From positions 62,001-126,000 of the forward strand of contig CACKGF010000001.1 in NCBI GenBank assembly GCA_902599625.1: a stretch of 64,000 nucleotides of DNA, in the 5' to 3' direction. Shown piece by piece: positions 29,478 to 38,095 of the stretch. How positions within the stretch are numbered: the stretch's first letter is position 1; every line of letters starts with the position of its first letter. The position numbers and the translations under genes are program-made. The notes under the pieces are model-generated. The model made no database searches. It saw nothing but the letters and a program-made list of their open reading frames with translations, and had not been told where the DNA came from. Origin of the DNA: an uncultured Pelagibacteraceae bacterium (GTDB lineage: Bacteria; Pseudomonadota; Alphaproteobacteria; Pelagibacterales; Pelagibacteraceae).

Positions 29478-30362
29478 TTACTTTACAAGAAAATTTATTT
29501 TTTTATTTGATTTACTTAAATGAATTTTTTTATACGAACCAAAATTATCTCCATCAATTTGAACAGGTATTAAATCATTTCCCTCAATGGTGATATTTTG
29601 AGAATAAGTAGTAATAACATTTTTGTTTTTACTTAAATCGCCATTAAAGATTATTAAAAATATGGAATATAATAAATTAGTCCTTGTCAAATCCCTAAAT
29701 ATATAGGTTACTAATTTATCTTCAAAAATATTTGTTTTATTTATTTTATAATGCCCAGCATAATATTTGGTATTTGAGGACAGTATCCATTCTGCTTTAT
29801 AAAATTGTCCGTCAAAAGTAACACTTAATTTTTTATTATTCATAAACAAGAAATATTGAAAACCTTTAATAACAAATATAATTTTACCAAGTAACTTTTT
29901 AATTTTTGAATTAATTGAATGGACAATTTTTGCATCCCATCCTATACCAGCCATTAAAAAGAAAAAACTTTCATTAATTTTTAGAAGATTAGAGGTTTTA
30001 TAATTGTTAGAAACTAATACATCAACTATATCATCAACTTTTTTATTCATTGATAATTCAGCCTGAAGTAAATTTGCAGTACCAGCAGGTATATAACCTA
30101 TAGCAAAATCGTCTTTAAAATTAAAATTATTTTTAATTAGTTCATTAATTGCAAAAGATACAGATCCATCTCCACCTGCTACAATTAATCGATCGTAATT
30201 TTTTTGATTAAAATCTCTAAAAATTTCTCTAGCCTGATTTATTGTTTTTGTCTCAAAATAGTCTACAGAATTTTTTTTTTTCAACTTAAATAAAACCCTA
30301 TTTATGAATTTTGATTTTTTCCCAGAAGAAGAGTTTAGATTATAAATTAAACAATATAACAT
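29478..30362 (-). CDS. Diacylglycerol/lipid kinase family protein, putatively Pho-regulated
   Basis: The 294-residue protein has the DAGK catalytic-domain signature: the nucleotide-binding VAGGDGSVSFAINELI (about residue 61), GYIPAGTANLLQAEL (about 88) and a YegS/DgkB-like C-terminal beta domain. Such enzymes phosphorylate diacylglycerol or related lipids with ATP; the substrate here is unknown. It diverges from the plcP-like gene, whose product would release diacylglycerol. A minus-oriented Pho-box-like repeat (30429-30446) lies 67 bases upstream of its ATG, mirroring the box for plcP. I infer a role in handling diacylglycerol, or another lipid, during phosphate stress. The start fits: no longer in-frame start is conserved. 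Confidence 0.82.
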   Translation of the reverse strand: MLYCLIYNLNSSSGKKSKFINRVLFKLKKKNSVDYFETKTINQAREIFRDFNQKNYDRLIVAGGDGSVSFAINELIKNNFNFKDDFAIGYIPAGTANLLQAELSMNKKVDDIVDVLVSNNYKTSNLLKINESFFFLMAGIGWDAKIVHSINSKIKKLLGKIIFVIKGFQYFLFMNNKKLSVTFDGQFYKAEWILSSNTKYYAGHYKINKTNIFEDKLVTYIFRDLTRTNLLYSIFLIIFNGDLSKNKNVITTYSQNITIEGNDLIPVQIDGDNFGSYKKIHLSKSNKKINFLVK

Positions 30363-30381
30363 AATTATTCCTTAAAAAATT

Positions 30382-30399
30382 TTTAACAAATCTGTAACA
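30382..30399 (+). promoter_or_regulatory. Pho-box-like direct repeat before the plcP/agt pair
   Basis: TTTAACA-AATC-TGTAACA is two 7-base units with an 11-base period, the architecture of PhoB sites. It ends 62 bases before the plcP-like ATG. The same 7-4-7 motif occurs before pstS (34228-34256). PhoB and PhoR are encoded in this window. Confidence 0.72.
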
Positions 30400-30428
30400 T
30401 TTAAATGAAATAAGAAATACATGATTCG

Positions 30429-30446
30429 TGTTACAGTTGTATTAAA
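30429..30446 (-). promoter_or_regulatory. Pho-box-like direct repeat before the lipid kinase gene
   Basis: Read on the minus strand, the site is TTTAATA-CAAC-TGTAACA, a 7-4-7 repeat matching the plus-strand box at 30382-30399 in unit sequence and spacing. It ends 67 bases before the lipid-kinase ATG. The two boxes point away from each other's start across the divergent gap, so each gene appears to have its own site. Confidence 0.65.
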
Positions 30447-30460
30447 TAAAAATTTTTTAT

Positions 30461-31273
30461 ATGCCTAAAATACTTAAATACAAAAGTATATTTATTTCTG
30501 ATTTACACTTAGGTACTAAAGGCTGTCAGGCAAATAAAATTTTAGAGTTTTTTAAAAACTCAAGATCCGAAAATCTTTATCTAGTAGGAGACATTATCGA
30601 TGTATGGGCAATGCAAAAAAGTTTTTTTTGGCCCCAAGAACATAATGATGTAATTCAAAAAATTTTAAGAAAAGCAAGACATGGTACCAGAGTTTTCTAT
30701 ATAATGGGTAATCATGATGAAATGTTTAGAAAATTTATTCCACTGCATTTTGGCGACATTCATATGGTTAATAGAGTTATTCATGAAACAAACACTGGGA
30801 AAAAATATTTAGTTGTTCATGGTGATGCTTGGGATGGAGTAATGAAACATGCTAAATGGTTGTCTAAACTTGGATCAATAGCATATAATTTATTGTTACA
30901 ATTTAATGTAATAATTAACTTTTTTAGAAGGTTAAGAGGAAAAGAATATTGGTCTCTTGCAAAATTTTTAAAGTATAAAGTCAAAAATGCAGTCAAATAT
31001 ATCGGTGAATATGAAAAGACTGTCTCAGATTATGCAAAAACAAAAAAATTTGATGGAATAATTTGCGGTCACATTCATCACCCTGAGGATAGAGATTTTA
31101 ATGGCATAAATTATTTGAATTGTGGAGATTGGGTTGAATCTTGCACTGCATTAGCTGAAAATTATGACGGTAGTTTTGAAATATTATATTGGGACAAAAT
31201 AAGAGAAAAATTTATAGACGCTGAGAAAGCAATTAAACCAATTAAAACTGAAGAATTAAAAAAAGCCTCATAG
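30461..31273 (+). CDS. plcP: PlcP-like calcineurin-type phosphoesterase (phospholipid-degrading phospholipase C, inferred)
   Basis: The 270-residue protein is a calcineurin-like metallophosphoesterase with all metal-site motifs: SDLHLGTKG (about 14), GDIIDVW (about 45), GNHDEMF (about 85), VHGDAWDG (about 122) and CGHIHHPED (about 208). By sequence alone it could be named a UDP-2,3-diacylglucosamine hydrolase (LpxH-like). PlcP, the phosphate-stress phospholipase C of Sinorhizobium and SAR11, belongs to this same superfamily. A Pho-box-like repeat upstream, the glycosyltransferase 3 bases downstream and the phoR/pst genes beyond favour PlcP. It would strip the head group from phospholipids, leaving diacylglycerol. 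The LPS role cannot be fully excluded. Confidence 0.75.
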   Translation: MPKILKYKSIFISDLHLGTKGCQANKILEFFKNSRSENLYLVGDIIDVWAMQKSFFWPQEHNDVIQKILRKARHGTRVFYIMGNHDEMFRKFIPLHFGDIHMVNRVIHETNTGKKYLVVHGDAWDGVMKHAKWLSKLGSIAYNLLLQFNVIINFFRRLRGKEYWSLAKFLKYKVKNAVKYIGEYEKTVSDYAKTKKFDGIICGHIHHPEDRDFNGINYLNCGDWVESCTALAENYDGSFEILYWDKIREKFIDAEKAIKPIKTEELKKAS

Positions 31274-31276
31274 TTA

Positions 31277-32284
31277 ATGAAAATTTTAATTGCTACAGAT
31301 GCATACTTTCCACAAGTAAATGGCGTTGTTAGAACCCTTCATGAAACAGGTGAGATCTTAAAAAAACAAGGTCACAGTATAGAATATCTTACACCAGACT
31401 TATTTTTAACTTTCCCGATGCCAAAATATAATGAAATTAGACTATCAATTAATGTTTGGCCTAGAGTCGGTAGTTTAATAAAAAAAATAAAACCTGATGC
31501 AATTCATATCGCTACCGAAGGTCCTATTGGGACTATGACGAGAAGATATTGTTTAAAAAATAATCTAAAGTTTACTACCAGTTTTCATACGAGATTTGAT
31601 AAATATATCAAACTATACTTTCCTATTATACCTGCAAAATGGGCTGAAAAATTTCTAGCAAACTTTCATAACAAAGCTGAGAGAATTTTAGTAACAACAG
31701 AGTCTATGAGAAAAGAATTAATAGATATAGGTATAGACAATAATAAAATGATTACTTGGACTAGAGGAGGAAATCATGGAGCTTTTAAGAACCCTAAAAA
31801 AATTGATTTACCTCACAAAAGACCAATTTGGATTTATGTTGGAAGAGTTGCAGTTGAGAAAAATATAAGAGCTTTTTTAGAATGTAATTTAGAAGGTACA
31901 AAAATAATAATAGGAAAAGGACCTGATTTAAAAAAATTAAAAAAAGAATTTCCTAAAGATATTTTTTTAGGAGAAAAAACAAATGGCGAATTAGCATCAC
32001 ATTTTGCATCTTCCGATGTTTTTGTATTCCCTAGTAAAACAGATACATTTGGAATTGTAGTTACAGAGGCTTTAAATTGCGGAACACCTGTTGCCGCGTA
32101 TCCTGTCCCAGGTCCCAAAGATATATTTGAAGGATCTAAAATAAATTGTTTAGATAATGATCTTAAAGTTTCAGCCCATAAAGCTTTAAAAGTTGATAGA
32201 AATGATTGTCTTGAATTTGCAAAAAAATTCACTTGGGAAGAAACAGCAAAAATATTTTTTAATAATATTTCACCAAATCATTAG
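31277..32284 (+). CDS. agt: Agt-like GT4 glycosyltransferase (glycosyl-diacylglycerol synthesis, inferred)
   Basis: The 335-residue GT-B glycosyltransferase opens ATDAYFPQVNGVVRTL (residues 6-21), has the phosphate-binding GRVAVEKNIRAFLE (about 192) and the EX7E-type segment FPSKTDTFGIVVTEALNCG (about 252). This pattern is found in the GDP-mannose/UDP-sugar lipid glycosyltransferases. It starts 3 bases after the plcP-like gene, so both are probably one transcript. In SAR11 and rhizobia, Agt adds a sugar (glucose or glucuronate) to the diacylglycerol released by PlcP, giving glycolipids that replace phospholipids under phosphate limitation. The sugar donor cannot be read from the sequence; annotation as a mannosyltransferase (MgtA-type) is the alternative. 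Confidence 0.78.
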   Translation: MKILIATDAYFPQVNGVVRTLHETGEILKKQGHSIEYLTPDLFLTFPMPKYNEIRLSINVWPRVGSLIKKIKPDAIHIATEGPIGTMTRRYCLKNNLKFTTSFHTRFDKYIKLYFPIIPAKWAEKFLANFHNKAERILVTTESMRKELIDIGIDNNKMITWTRGGNHGAFKNPKKIDLPHKRPIWIYVGRVAVEKNIRAFLECNLEGTKIIIGKGPDLKKLKKEFPKDIFLGEKTNGELASHFASSDVFVFPSKTDTFGIVVTEALNCGTPVAAYPVPGPKDIFEGSKINCLDNDLKVSAHKALKVDRNDCLEFAKKFTWEETAKIFFNNISPNH

Positions 32285-32302
32285 CTAATTATTTTTAATT
32301 TG

Positions 32303-32330
32303 TTTGCATTAAAAAGCGTAATGATGCAAA
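32303..32330. repeat. Inverted repeat TTTGCAT-N14-ATGCAAA before phoR
   Basis: A perfect 7-base inverted repeat with a 14-base spacer fills the short gap between the agt-like gene and phoR and ends 18 bases before the phoR ATG. It has no U-run. It may be an operator or an RNA stem that separates the lipid genes from phoR. No Pho-box-like direct repeat is seen in this gap. Confidence 0.4.
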
Positions 32331-32348
32331 ATTAACCAATCTAAATTT

Positions 32349-33494
32349 ATGGAATATTTTGTCATTCTACTTATAGTTGTTATAATTTATCTTCTCTATT
32401 TACTTAATCAAAAAAAAAATAAGTCAATAAATACAGCTACAATAATCAATAAAAGAGAGGAAAAAACAAAAAGAGTAATTATTGATGAGCTTGAAGATCA
32501 GTTTTTTGCATTAAATAAATTTAACATAATTAAGTATGCTAATCCAAGTGCATTAAAAAGATTTGGAAGTAATTTAGTTGATAAAAATATATCTTCTGTA
32601 ATTCGAAAGCCAGAATTAATAGAAAATATTGAAAAAGCTATAGTTGAAAATAAAACCAAAAACATTGATGTAGAAATAGACTTGCCATCATATCAATTTT
32701 ATAAAATTTATATTATTCCTGGCCCAACTCATTTATTTACTGAACCAGATTCTGTTGTGTTATTTTTAAAAGATTTTACTGAAATTACAAAAGCACAAAA
32801 ATTTAAAACTGATTTTGTAGCAAATGTAAGTCACGAATTAAGAACACCCTTGATGGCTATCAAAGGATCTTTAGAAACTATTGAAGGTCCGGCCGCAGCG
32901 GACGATAAAGCTAAAAAAAAATTTATGAAAATAATAACTGAACAATCAAATAGAATGGAAAATTTAATTAATGATCTTTTAATACTCACAAGAATTGAAT
33001 TAGAAGAACATATAAGGCCAAACTCTTTAGTTAACATAAATGACCTTTTCAAAACAATTATTAGTAATTTTGAAATTATTTTAAAAAAAAAGAAATTAAA
33101 CATTAATTTATCACTCGCAAATCCAACAATTGTTATTGGAGATGAAAAAAAATTACAAACTGTTTTTTCAAATCTTTTAGACAATGCAATAAAGTATTCA
33201 AACGAAAACAAGTCTATTTTTATATCAAGCAAAATTAGCGATGGCAAATTGTTAGAAAAAAATTTTATGATTAGTATTAAAGACGAAGGGGTTGGTATTC
33301 CTCAAAGATATATTTCTAGAATTACAGAAAGATTTTTTAGAGTAGACCTTGAACAAAGTAACAAGGTTGGTGGAACTGGTTTAGGATTAGCTATTGTAAA
33401 ACATATTATTACTCAACATCGAGGACACTACGAGATTCTGAGTGAGGAAAATAATGGAACTGAAGTTAAAATTTATTTAGCAGCAAAAACTTAG
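32349..33494 (+). CDS. phoR: Phosphate-regulon sensor histidine kinase PhoR
   Basis: PhoR phosphorylates PhoB when phosphate is scarce. The 381-residue kinase has one N-terminal membrane segment (about 3-19), a PAS-like region (about 38-130), a HisKA segment ANVSHELRTPLMAIKGS (His about 162), and ATPase boxes NLLDNAIKYSNE, DEGVGIPQRY, ERFFRVD and GTGLGLAIVKHI. The short membrane part and missing periplasmic domain match PhoR, which senses through the Pst/PhoU complex. It stands between the lipid-remodelling genes and pst. phoB lies about 6 kb downstream on the same strand, after phoU. Confidence 0.92.
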   Translation: MEYFVILLIVVIIYLLYLLNQKKNKSINTATIINKREEKTKRVIIDELEDQFFALNKFNIIKYANPSALKRFGSNLVDKNISSVIRKPELIENIEKAIVENKTKNIDVEIDLPSYQFYKIYIIPGPTHLFTEPDSVVLFLKDFTEITKAQKFKTDFVANVSHELRTPLMAIKGSLETIEGPAAADDKAKKKFMKIITEQSNRMENLINDLLILTRIELEEHIRPNSLVNINDLFKTIISNFEIILKKKKLNINLSLANPTIVIGDEKKLQTVFSNLLDNAIKYSNENKSIFISSKISDGKLLEKNFMISIKDEGVGIPQRYISRITERFFRVDLEQSNKVGGTGLGLAIVKHIITQHRGHYEILSEENNGTEVKIYLAAKT

Positions 33495-33584
33495 ATTAAA
33501 AAAGTATTATTTTATAATAATTTAAGAAGGTTTTTTTAATATTTCTTTACTTGATTTATTTTAATCTTTTAATTAATCTCTGAT

Positions 33585-34193
33585 ATGATTAAAATATTTA
33601 AAAATATTTTGATTTTTGTTTTTTTGTTAAGCTCATTAATAACAAGTGCTTTTTCTAAAGATATCACCACATTATTAAGAAATCAGCAACTTACAGTTTT
33701 TGATATTGGAATCTTTAGATTAGAAGCAGATTTAAAAAACTCATTTCCTTCTATAAAGAATCATTTAGAAATTACTGAAACTGAATTTTATACAGATGTA
33801 GTTTCCTCTTATTCTAAAAATGCAATCGATTTAATTGTTTCTGTTCCTATGAATAAAAATCTAAAGAAGGAAAATTATTTTTCAGATTCTTTAAGATGTA
33901 GAAATATTTTTAGTTCTGTTAGAGATTTTTTATTGAGAAATGAAAATTTGAGTAATTACAGATATTCTATGGCTACAAGTTATTTAACTTCTATATTTTC
34001 AACACCAAGTTCATGGCCTAGCTGGAGATATGATGAAGATATTAGAGAGGAATTAGTAAAATTGGTAAAACTTGAAATAACTTTACGTCCAAGCAAAGAA
34101 CTTGCTCTCAGTGAACAGGTAAACCCCGTGTCATGTATGGGTGGCCTAGAAACTGATGTTGAAAAGATAATTATATCCAAAAAATACAACTAA
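33585..34193 (+). CDS. Unrecognised exported protein in the phosphate cluster
   Basis: I do not recognise this 202-residue protein. It has a clear N-terminal signal sequence (lysines, hydrophobic core about 8-22, TSAFSK cleavage region), so it should be periplasmic or outer-membrane associated. The mature part has no membrane segment. It carries two cysteines (in SLRCRNIF and VSCMGG, possible disulfide), a Trp/Pro-rich patch SSWPSWRYDED and a C-terminal VEKIIIS helix. It sits alone between phoR and pstS, with 90 bases before it and the pstS regulatory region after it. Position suggests a role in phosphate stress, but nothing in the sequence proves this. Confidence 0.75.
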   Translation: MIKIFKNILIFVFLLSSLITSAFSKDITTLLRNQQLTVFDIGIFRLEADLKNSFPSIKNHLEITETEFYTDVVSSYSKNAIDLIVSVPMNKNLKKENYFSDSLRCRNIFSSVRDFLLRNENLSNYRYSMATSYLTSIFSTPSSWPSWRYDEDIREELVKLVKLEITLRPSKELALSEQVNPVSCMGGLETDVEKIIISKKYN

Positions 34194-34227
34194 ATGTTTT
34201 ATTAGATTACAACTATAAAGTTACCTT

Positions 34228-34256
34228 TTTAACAAAAGTGTAACAATTTTGTAATA
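34228..34256 (+). promoter_or_regulatory. Pho-box-like triple repeat before pstS
   Basis: TTTAACA-AAAG-TGTAACA-ATTT-TGTAATA is three 7-base units with an exact 11-base period, the arrangement bound by PhoB dimers. It ends 69 bases before the pstS start used here. pstS is a classic PhoB target, so this site anchors the reading of the similar boxes at 30382 and 30429. Confidence 0.85.
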
Positions 34257-34325
34257 ATAAAGATTCAATAAATTTATACGAGTCAATCATCTTTTAATTA
34301 ATAAATAATGAAAGGATTAAAGATA

Positions 34326-35357
34326 ATGAAAAAACTAACTATAATAATTGCTTCATTAGTTGCTTTATCAATAGCAACTGTTGCTCAAGCAAGAGATCAA
34401 ATTAAGATAGTTGGTTCTTCTACAGTATTCCCTTATGCGACTGTTGTTGCTGAAAGATTTGGTGGTTCAGGATTTAAAACTCCTGTTATTGAGTCTACTG
34501 GTACTGGTGGTGGAGCTAAACTATTTTGTGCTGGTGTAGGTGAACAACATCCAGATATAACAAACGCATCAAGAGCTATGAAAGATAAAGAAAAAGCTCT
34601 TTGTAAGAAAAATGGTGTAAATGAAATCGTTGAAATCGTAATTGGAAACGACGGAATCACATTAGCTTACAGTAAAGATGCAAAACCAGTAAACTTTACA
34701 AAAGAACAATTATACTTAGCGCTAGCCGCTCATACAGTTGTTGATGGTAAATTAGTTCCAAATATTTATAAAACTTGGGATCAAATTGACCCTAGTTTAC
34801 CAAAACAAAAAATTTCAGTGATGATTCCACCAGGAACATCAGGAACTAGAGATGCTTGGAATTCTTTAGTAATGAAAAAAGGTATGACTAAAGAAGCTAA
34901 AGCTCTTTATAAAGCTGGTTTTGAAGCTGGAAATAAAAAATACAAAAAACCTCAAAAACTTTACAGAGAAGATGGTGCTGCTATTGAAGTAGGAGAAAAC
35001 GATAGTTTGATCATCCAAAAGTTAACTCAAGATAAAGACATGTTTGGTTTCTTTGGTTTCAGTTATTTCCTAGCTGCAAAAGACAAATTACAAGCTGCAA
35101 GTATTGATGGTGGACAACCATCATTGTCGTCTATTCAAGACTACAGTTATGCAGTTGCAAGACCTTTATTCTTTTACGTGAAAAAAGCTCACGTTGGAGT
35201 AATTCCAGGCTTACATGAGTTTGTGAAAGAATTCACAACGAAGAAAGCTATAGGAAAAGGTGGTTACCTAGCGGACATTGGTTTAGTACCATTAGACTCT
35301 AAGTTGTATAAAACAACAAGAACTAATGCTACAAAGCTAGTTGCTATGGGTAATTAA
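34326..35357 (+). CDS. pstS: Phosphate ABC transporter substrate-binding protein PstS
   Basis: PstS binds phosphate in the periplasm for the high-affinity Pst importer. The start at 34326 is preferred over the in-frame ATG at 34308: AAAGGA lies about 10 bases before 34326, whereas nothing resembling a ribosome site precedes 34308. The 343-residue protein then begins MKKLTIIIASLVALS, a normal signal peptide ending AQAR. Phosphate-loop residues appear in KIVGSSTVFPYA, ESTGTGGGAKLFCAG and IPPGTSGTRDAWN. A PhoB-type triple repeat lies upstream and a strong terminator downstream, so pstS can be expressed above pstCAB. Confidence 0.95.
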   Translation: MKKLTIIIASLVALSIATVAQARDQIKIVGSSTVFPYATVVAERFGGSGFKTPVIESTGTGGGAKLFCAGVGEQHPDITNASRAMKDKEKALCKKNGVNEIVEIVIGNDGITLAYSKDAKPVNFTKEQLYLALAAHTVVDGKLVPNIYKTWDQIDPSLPKQKISVMIPPGTSGTRDAWNSLVMKKGMTKEAKALYKAGFEAGNKKYKKPQKLYREDGAAIEVGENDSLIIQKLTQDKDMFGFFGFSYFLAAKDKLQAASIDGGQPSLSSIQDYSYAVARPLFFYVKKAHVGVIPGLHEFVKEFTTKKAIGKGGYLADIGLVPLDSKLYKTTRTNATKLVAMGN

Positions 35358-35381
35358 TTATTTCTTGATTAACAAATGTTT

Positions 35382-35412
35382 AAAAGGGGGTCTTTTTAGA
35401 CCCCTTTTTTTT
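35382..35412 (+). terminator. Intrinsic terminator between pstS and pstC
   Basis: AAAAGGGGGTCT and AGACCCCTTTT form a GC-rich stem around TTTT (one unpaired or wobble G), followed by a long U-run. It starts 25 bases after the pstS stop and ends 35 bases before pstC. As in the aap operon, it would keep the binding protein in excess over its membrane partners. Confidence 0.87.
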
Positions 35413-35447
35413 GAAATAAGAGTAAAGTCCTCAATAAGGGAGATTCT

Positions 35448-36833
35448 TTGAACTTAATATTATTTACATTTATTGTTCTTTTAGGTTTCACAAGTTACTA
35501 TTTTGGACGGAGAAAAGCATATACAATTCAATCTTCAAAAAAAAGATTAACTGCATTACCACAATTTTATGGTTATTATCTTGCAATCTGGTGTGCAATA
35601 CCAGCCTTTATAATTTTTTCTTTATGGGCAATTTTTGAGCCTACAATAGTAAAACTATTAGTCTTAAGCGATTATTCAAATCAAGGTTATCTTGATGATG
35701 AATTAAATTTAATATACGAAAAAACAAAATCCTTGTCTCGGGGACAATTTACTGGAGAAATTACACCCTTTATTGAGGCTTCAGCAGAAAAATATTTAAG
35801 TCTTCGATCAATAGCTCAAAATTCAAAAGCTGTTATAGTATTATCTATAATTATTGCTTCAGTTGCTTACGCTTATAAAAGAATTTCATCTAATTCTAGA
35901 ACAAGAGAACCAGTTGAAAAATTTTTGAACGCAGTTTTATTTACAGCTTCTTTAGCTGCAATATTAACTACTGTTGGGATAGTTTTTTCACTTATATTTC
36001 AAACAATAGATTTTTTTAAAGTAATTCCATTATTTGATTTTGTATTTGGTACTCACTGGTATCCAGCAAAAGCTTTTGTTAGGGATTCTTCTGAGGCTTT
36101 GGATCCAACAATGTATTCCGATACTTTTGGGGCAGTCCCTATTTTTGCAGGTACTTTTTTTATAGCGTTAATAGCTATGTGCGTAGCCATCCCAATTGGA
36201 TTAATGAGTGGAATTTATTTAGCTGAATATGCATCAAGCAAAGTAAGACAATATGCAAAACCTTTAATTGAAATTTTAGCTGGTATACCAACTGTTGTTT
36301 ATGGTTTTTTTGCTGCTCTAACTGTTGGCCCTTTTTTAAAAGAATTAGGAACTTCAATGGGTCTTGAAGTTTCAGCTGAAAGTGCTTTAGCGGCAGGAGG
36401 AGTAATGGGAATTATGATCATACCATTTATCTCAAGCTTGAGTGATGATGTTATTACAAGTGTCCCTCAAAGTTTAAGAGATGGAAGTTACGCTATGGGA
36501 GCAACTAAATCAGAAACAATTAAGAGAGTTATTTTCCCAGCGGCATTACCTGGCATCGTTGGATCTATTTTGTTAGGTGTTTCAAGAGCTATTGGAGAAA
36601 CAATGATAGTTGTTATGGCTTCTGGTTTAGCAGCAAACTTGACTTTTAACCCATTAGAATCTACTTCAACAATCACAGCACAAATTGTGGTAATTTTAAT
36701 TGGAGACCAAGCTTTTGGCGATCCAAAAACACAAGCCGCTTTTGCTTTAGGTATGTCATTATTTTTAGTAACGCTTTGTTTAAACATTGTAGCCTTAAGA
36801 GTAGTTAAAAAATATAGAGAGAAATATGAATAA
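35448..36833 (+). CDS. pstC: Phosphate ABC transporter permease PstC (TTG start)
   Basis: PstC is one of two permeases of the Pst phosphate importer. The 461-residue protein begins at TTG 35448, supported by an AAGGGAG ribosome site ending a few bases before it and by the hydrophobic first segment LILFTFIVLLGFTSYYFG. An extended N-terminal part with a periplasmic loop precedes the BPD_transp_1 core. The EAA loop reads LRDGSYAMGATKSETIKRVIFP (about 344-365). The core has GIYLAEYAS and IGETMIVVMA, typical of the family. It overlaps pstA by 8 bases. Confidence 0.93.
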   Translation: MNLILFTFIVLLGFTSYYFGRRKAYTIQSSKKRLTALPQFYGYYLAIWCAIPAFIIFSLWAIFEPTIVKLLVLSDYSNQGYLDDELNLIYEKTKSLSRGQFTGEITPFIEASAEKYLSLRSIAQNSKAVIVLSIIIASVAYAYKRISSNSRTREPVEKFLNAVLFTASLAAILTTVGIVFSLIFQTIDFFKVIPLFDFVFGTHWYPAKAFVRDSSEALDPTMYSDTFGAVPIFAGTFFIALIAMCVAIPIGLMSGIYLAEYASSKVRQYAKPLIEILAGIPTVVYGFFAALTVGPFLKELGTSMGLEVSAESALAAGGVMGIMIIPFISSLSDDVITSVPQSLRDGSYAMGATKSETIKRVIFPAALPGIVGSILLGVSRAIGETMIVVMASGLAANLTFNPLESTSTITAQIVVILIGDQAFGDPKTQAAFALGMSLFLVTLCLNIVALRVVKKYREKYE

Positions 36834-38094
36834 GAATAAAGAACAATTATTAAATAAAAGATACAGGGCTGAGCGGAGATTTCGCTTATATGGTCAAAGT
36901 GCAATTTTTATGGCACTTTTATTTTTAACAATTTTTATTTTCAAAATATTTTCAACTGGATATTCAGCTTTTCAAAAAACATGGCTGATTGTTCCTGTAA
37001 ACTTTGACGCTGAAATGATGATGATAGATCAAAATCCATCTAAAGAAGATCTTCAAGACGCTGATTATTACGATATAGCATTAAAATCTATGGCTGATTT
37101 AGATCAAAATGCAAATGATGATCAAAAAAATCAATTGAAGAGAATGGTGTCATATTTTTTTGAAAAAGAAATTAAAAATGAGATTTTAAATGACCCTAGT
37201 TTAATAGGAAAAACAAAAGAAGTTTATTTAACTGCTTCAGATGATTTAGATCAAGTTTTTAAAGGAAATTATCCAAGAGATTTACCGGAAGATCAAAGAA
37301 GAGTAAGTGATTATCAATTAAAAATTTTTGATCAACTTGTTGCAAAGGGTAAAGTCGAAAGTAAATTTAATATCAGTTTTTTTACATATGCAGACTCAAG
37401 AGAAGCAGAACTTGCTGGTATAGCTAGTTCATTTATGGGCTCAATTTTTTCTATACTTGTTTGTTTAATGATAGCCTTTCCTGTAGCGGTACTAGCAGCA
37501 ATTTATCTTGAAGAGTTCGCACCTAAAAATAGGTTTACTGATTTTATTGAGGTAAATATAAATAACTTGGCCGCAGTACCATCTATTGTCTTTGGATTAC
37601 TCGGATTAGGTGTTTTATTAGCTATATTTCATCTTCCCAGGTCTACTCCTTTAGTTGGAGGTATCACTTTATCGTTGATGACTTTACCAACAATAATTAT
37701 AGCTGCGAGAGCATCCTTAAAAGCAGTTCCACCAAGTATAAGAGAGGCAGCACTTGCTATGGGAGCAAGTCGTATGCAAACCACAATGCATCATACAGTA
37801 CCTCTTTCAATGCCTGGGACGTTATCAGGTACAATAATTGGTTTAGCTCAAGCTTTAGGAGAAACTGCACCCCTAATTTTAATTGGAATGGTTGCTTTTG
37901 TTAACACGATACCTGGGTCACCAATGGATCCTGCTGCAAGTTTACCAGTTCAAATCTATATTTGGGCTGAAAGTGCTGAAAGAGGATTTGTAGAAAAAGT
38001 CTCGGCATGTATAATGGTCTTACTTGGTTTTTTAATAATAATGAATTTATTTGCCCAAATAATTAGACATAAGTTTGAAAAAAAATGGAATTAA
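36826..38094 (+). CDS. pstA: Phosphate ABC transporter permease PstA
   Basis: PstA is the second Pst permease. The 422-residue protein has an N-terminal membrane helix (about 24-45), a long polar periplasmic insert (about 55-190, rich in Asp/Lys), and the C-terminal permease core with [20 protein letters not shown] and [15 protein letters not shown]. Its EAA loop [22 protein letters not shown] lies near residue 305. PhoT/PstA proteins of alphaproteobacteria share this long insert. It starts inside the end of pstC. pstB begins 1 base after its stop. Confidence 0.93.
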   Translation: MNKNKEQLLNKRYRAERRFRLYGQSAIFMALLFLTIFIFKIFSTGYSAFQKTWLIVPVNFDAEMMMIDQNPSKEDLQDADYYDIALKSMADLDQNANDDQKNQLKRMVSYFFEKEIKNEILNDPSLIGKTKEVYLTASDDLDQVFKGNYPRDLPEDQRRVSDYQLKIFDQLVAKGKVESKFNISFFTYADSREAELAGIASSFMGSIFSILVCLMIAFPVAVLAAIYLEEFAPKNRFTDFIEVNINNLAAVPSIVFGLLGLGVLLAIFHLPRSTPLVGGITLSLMTLPTIIIAARASLKAVPPSIREAALAMGASRMQTTMHHTVPLSMPGTLSGTIIGLAQALGETAPLILIGMVAFVNTIPGSPMDPAASLPVQIYIWAESAERGFVEKVSACIMVLLGFLIIMNLFAQIIRHKFEKKWN

Positions 38095-38095
38095 A

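Noticed and set aside
30461-31273. Naming the phosphoesterase LpxH (lipid A synthesis)
   Set aside because: The fold family allows it, but the Pho-box-like repeat, the adjacent glycosyltransferase and the phosphate cluster fit PlcP better; kept only as an alternative.
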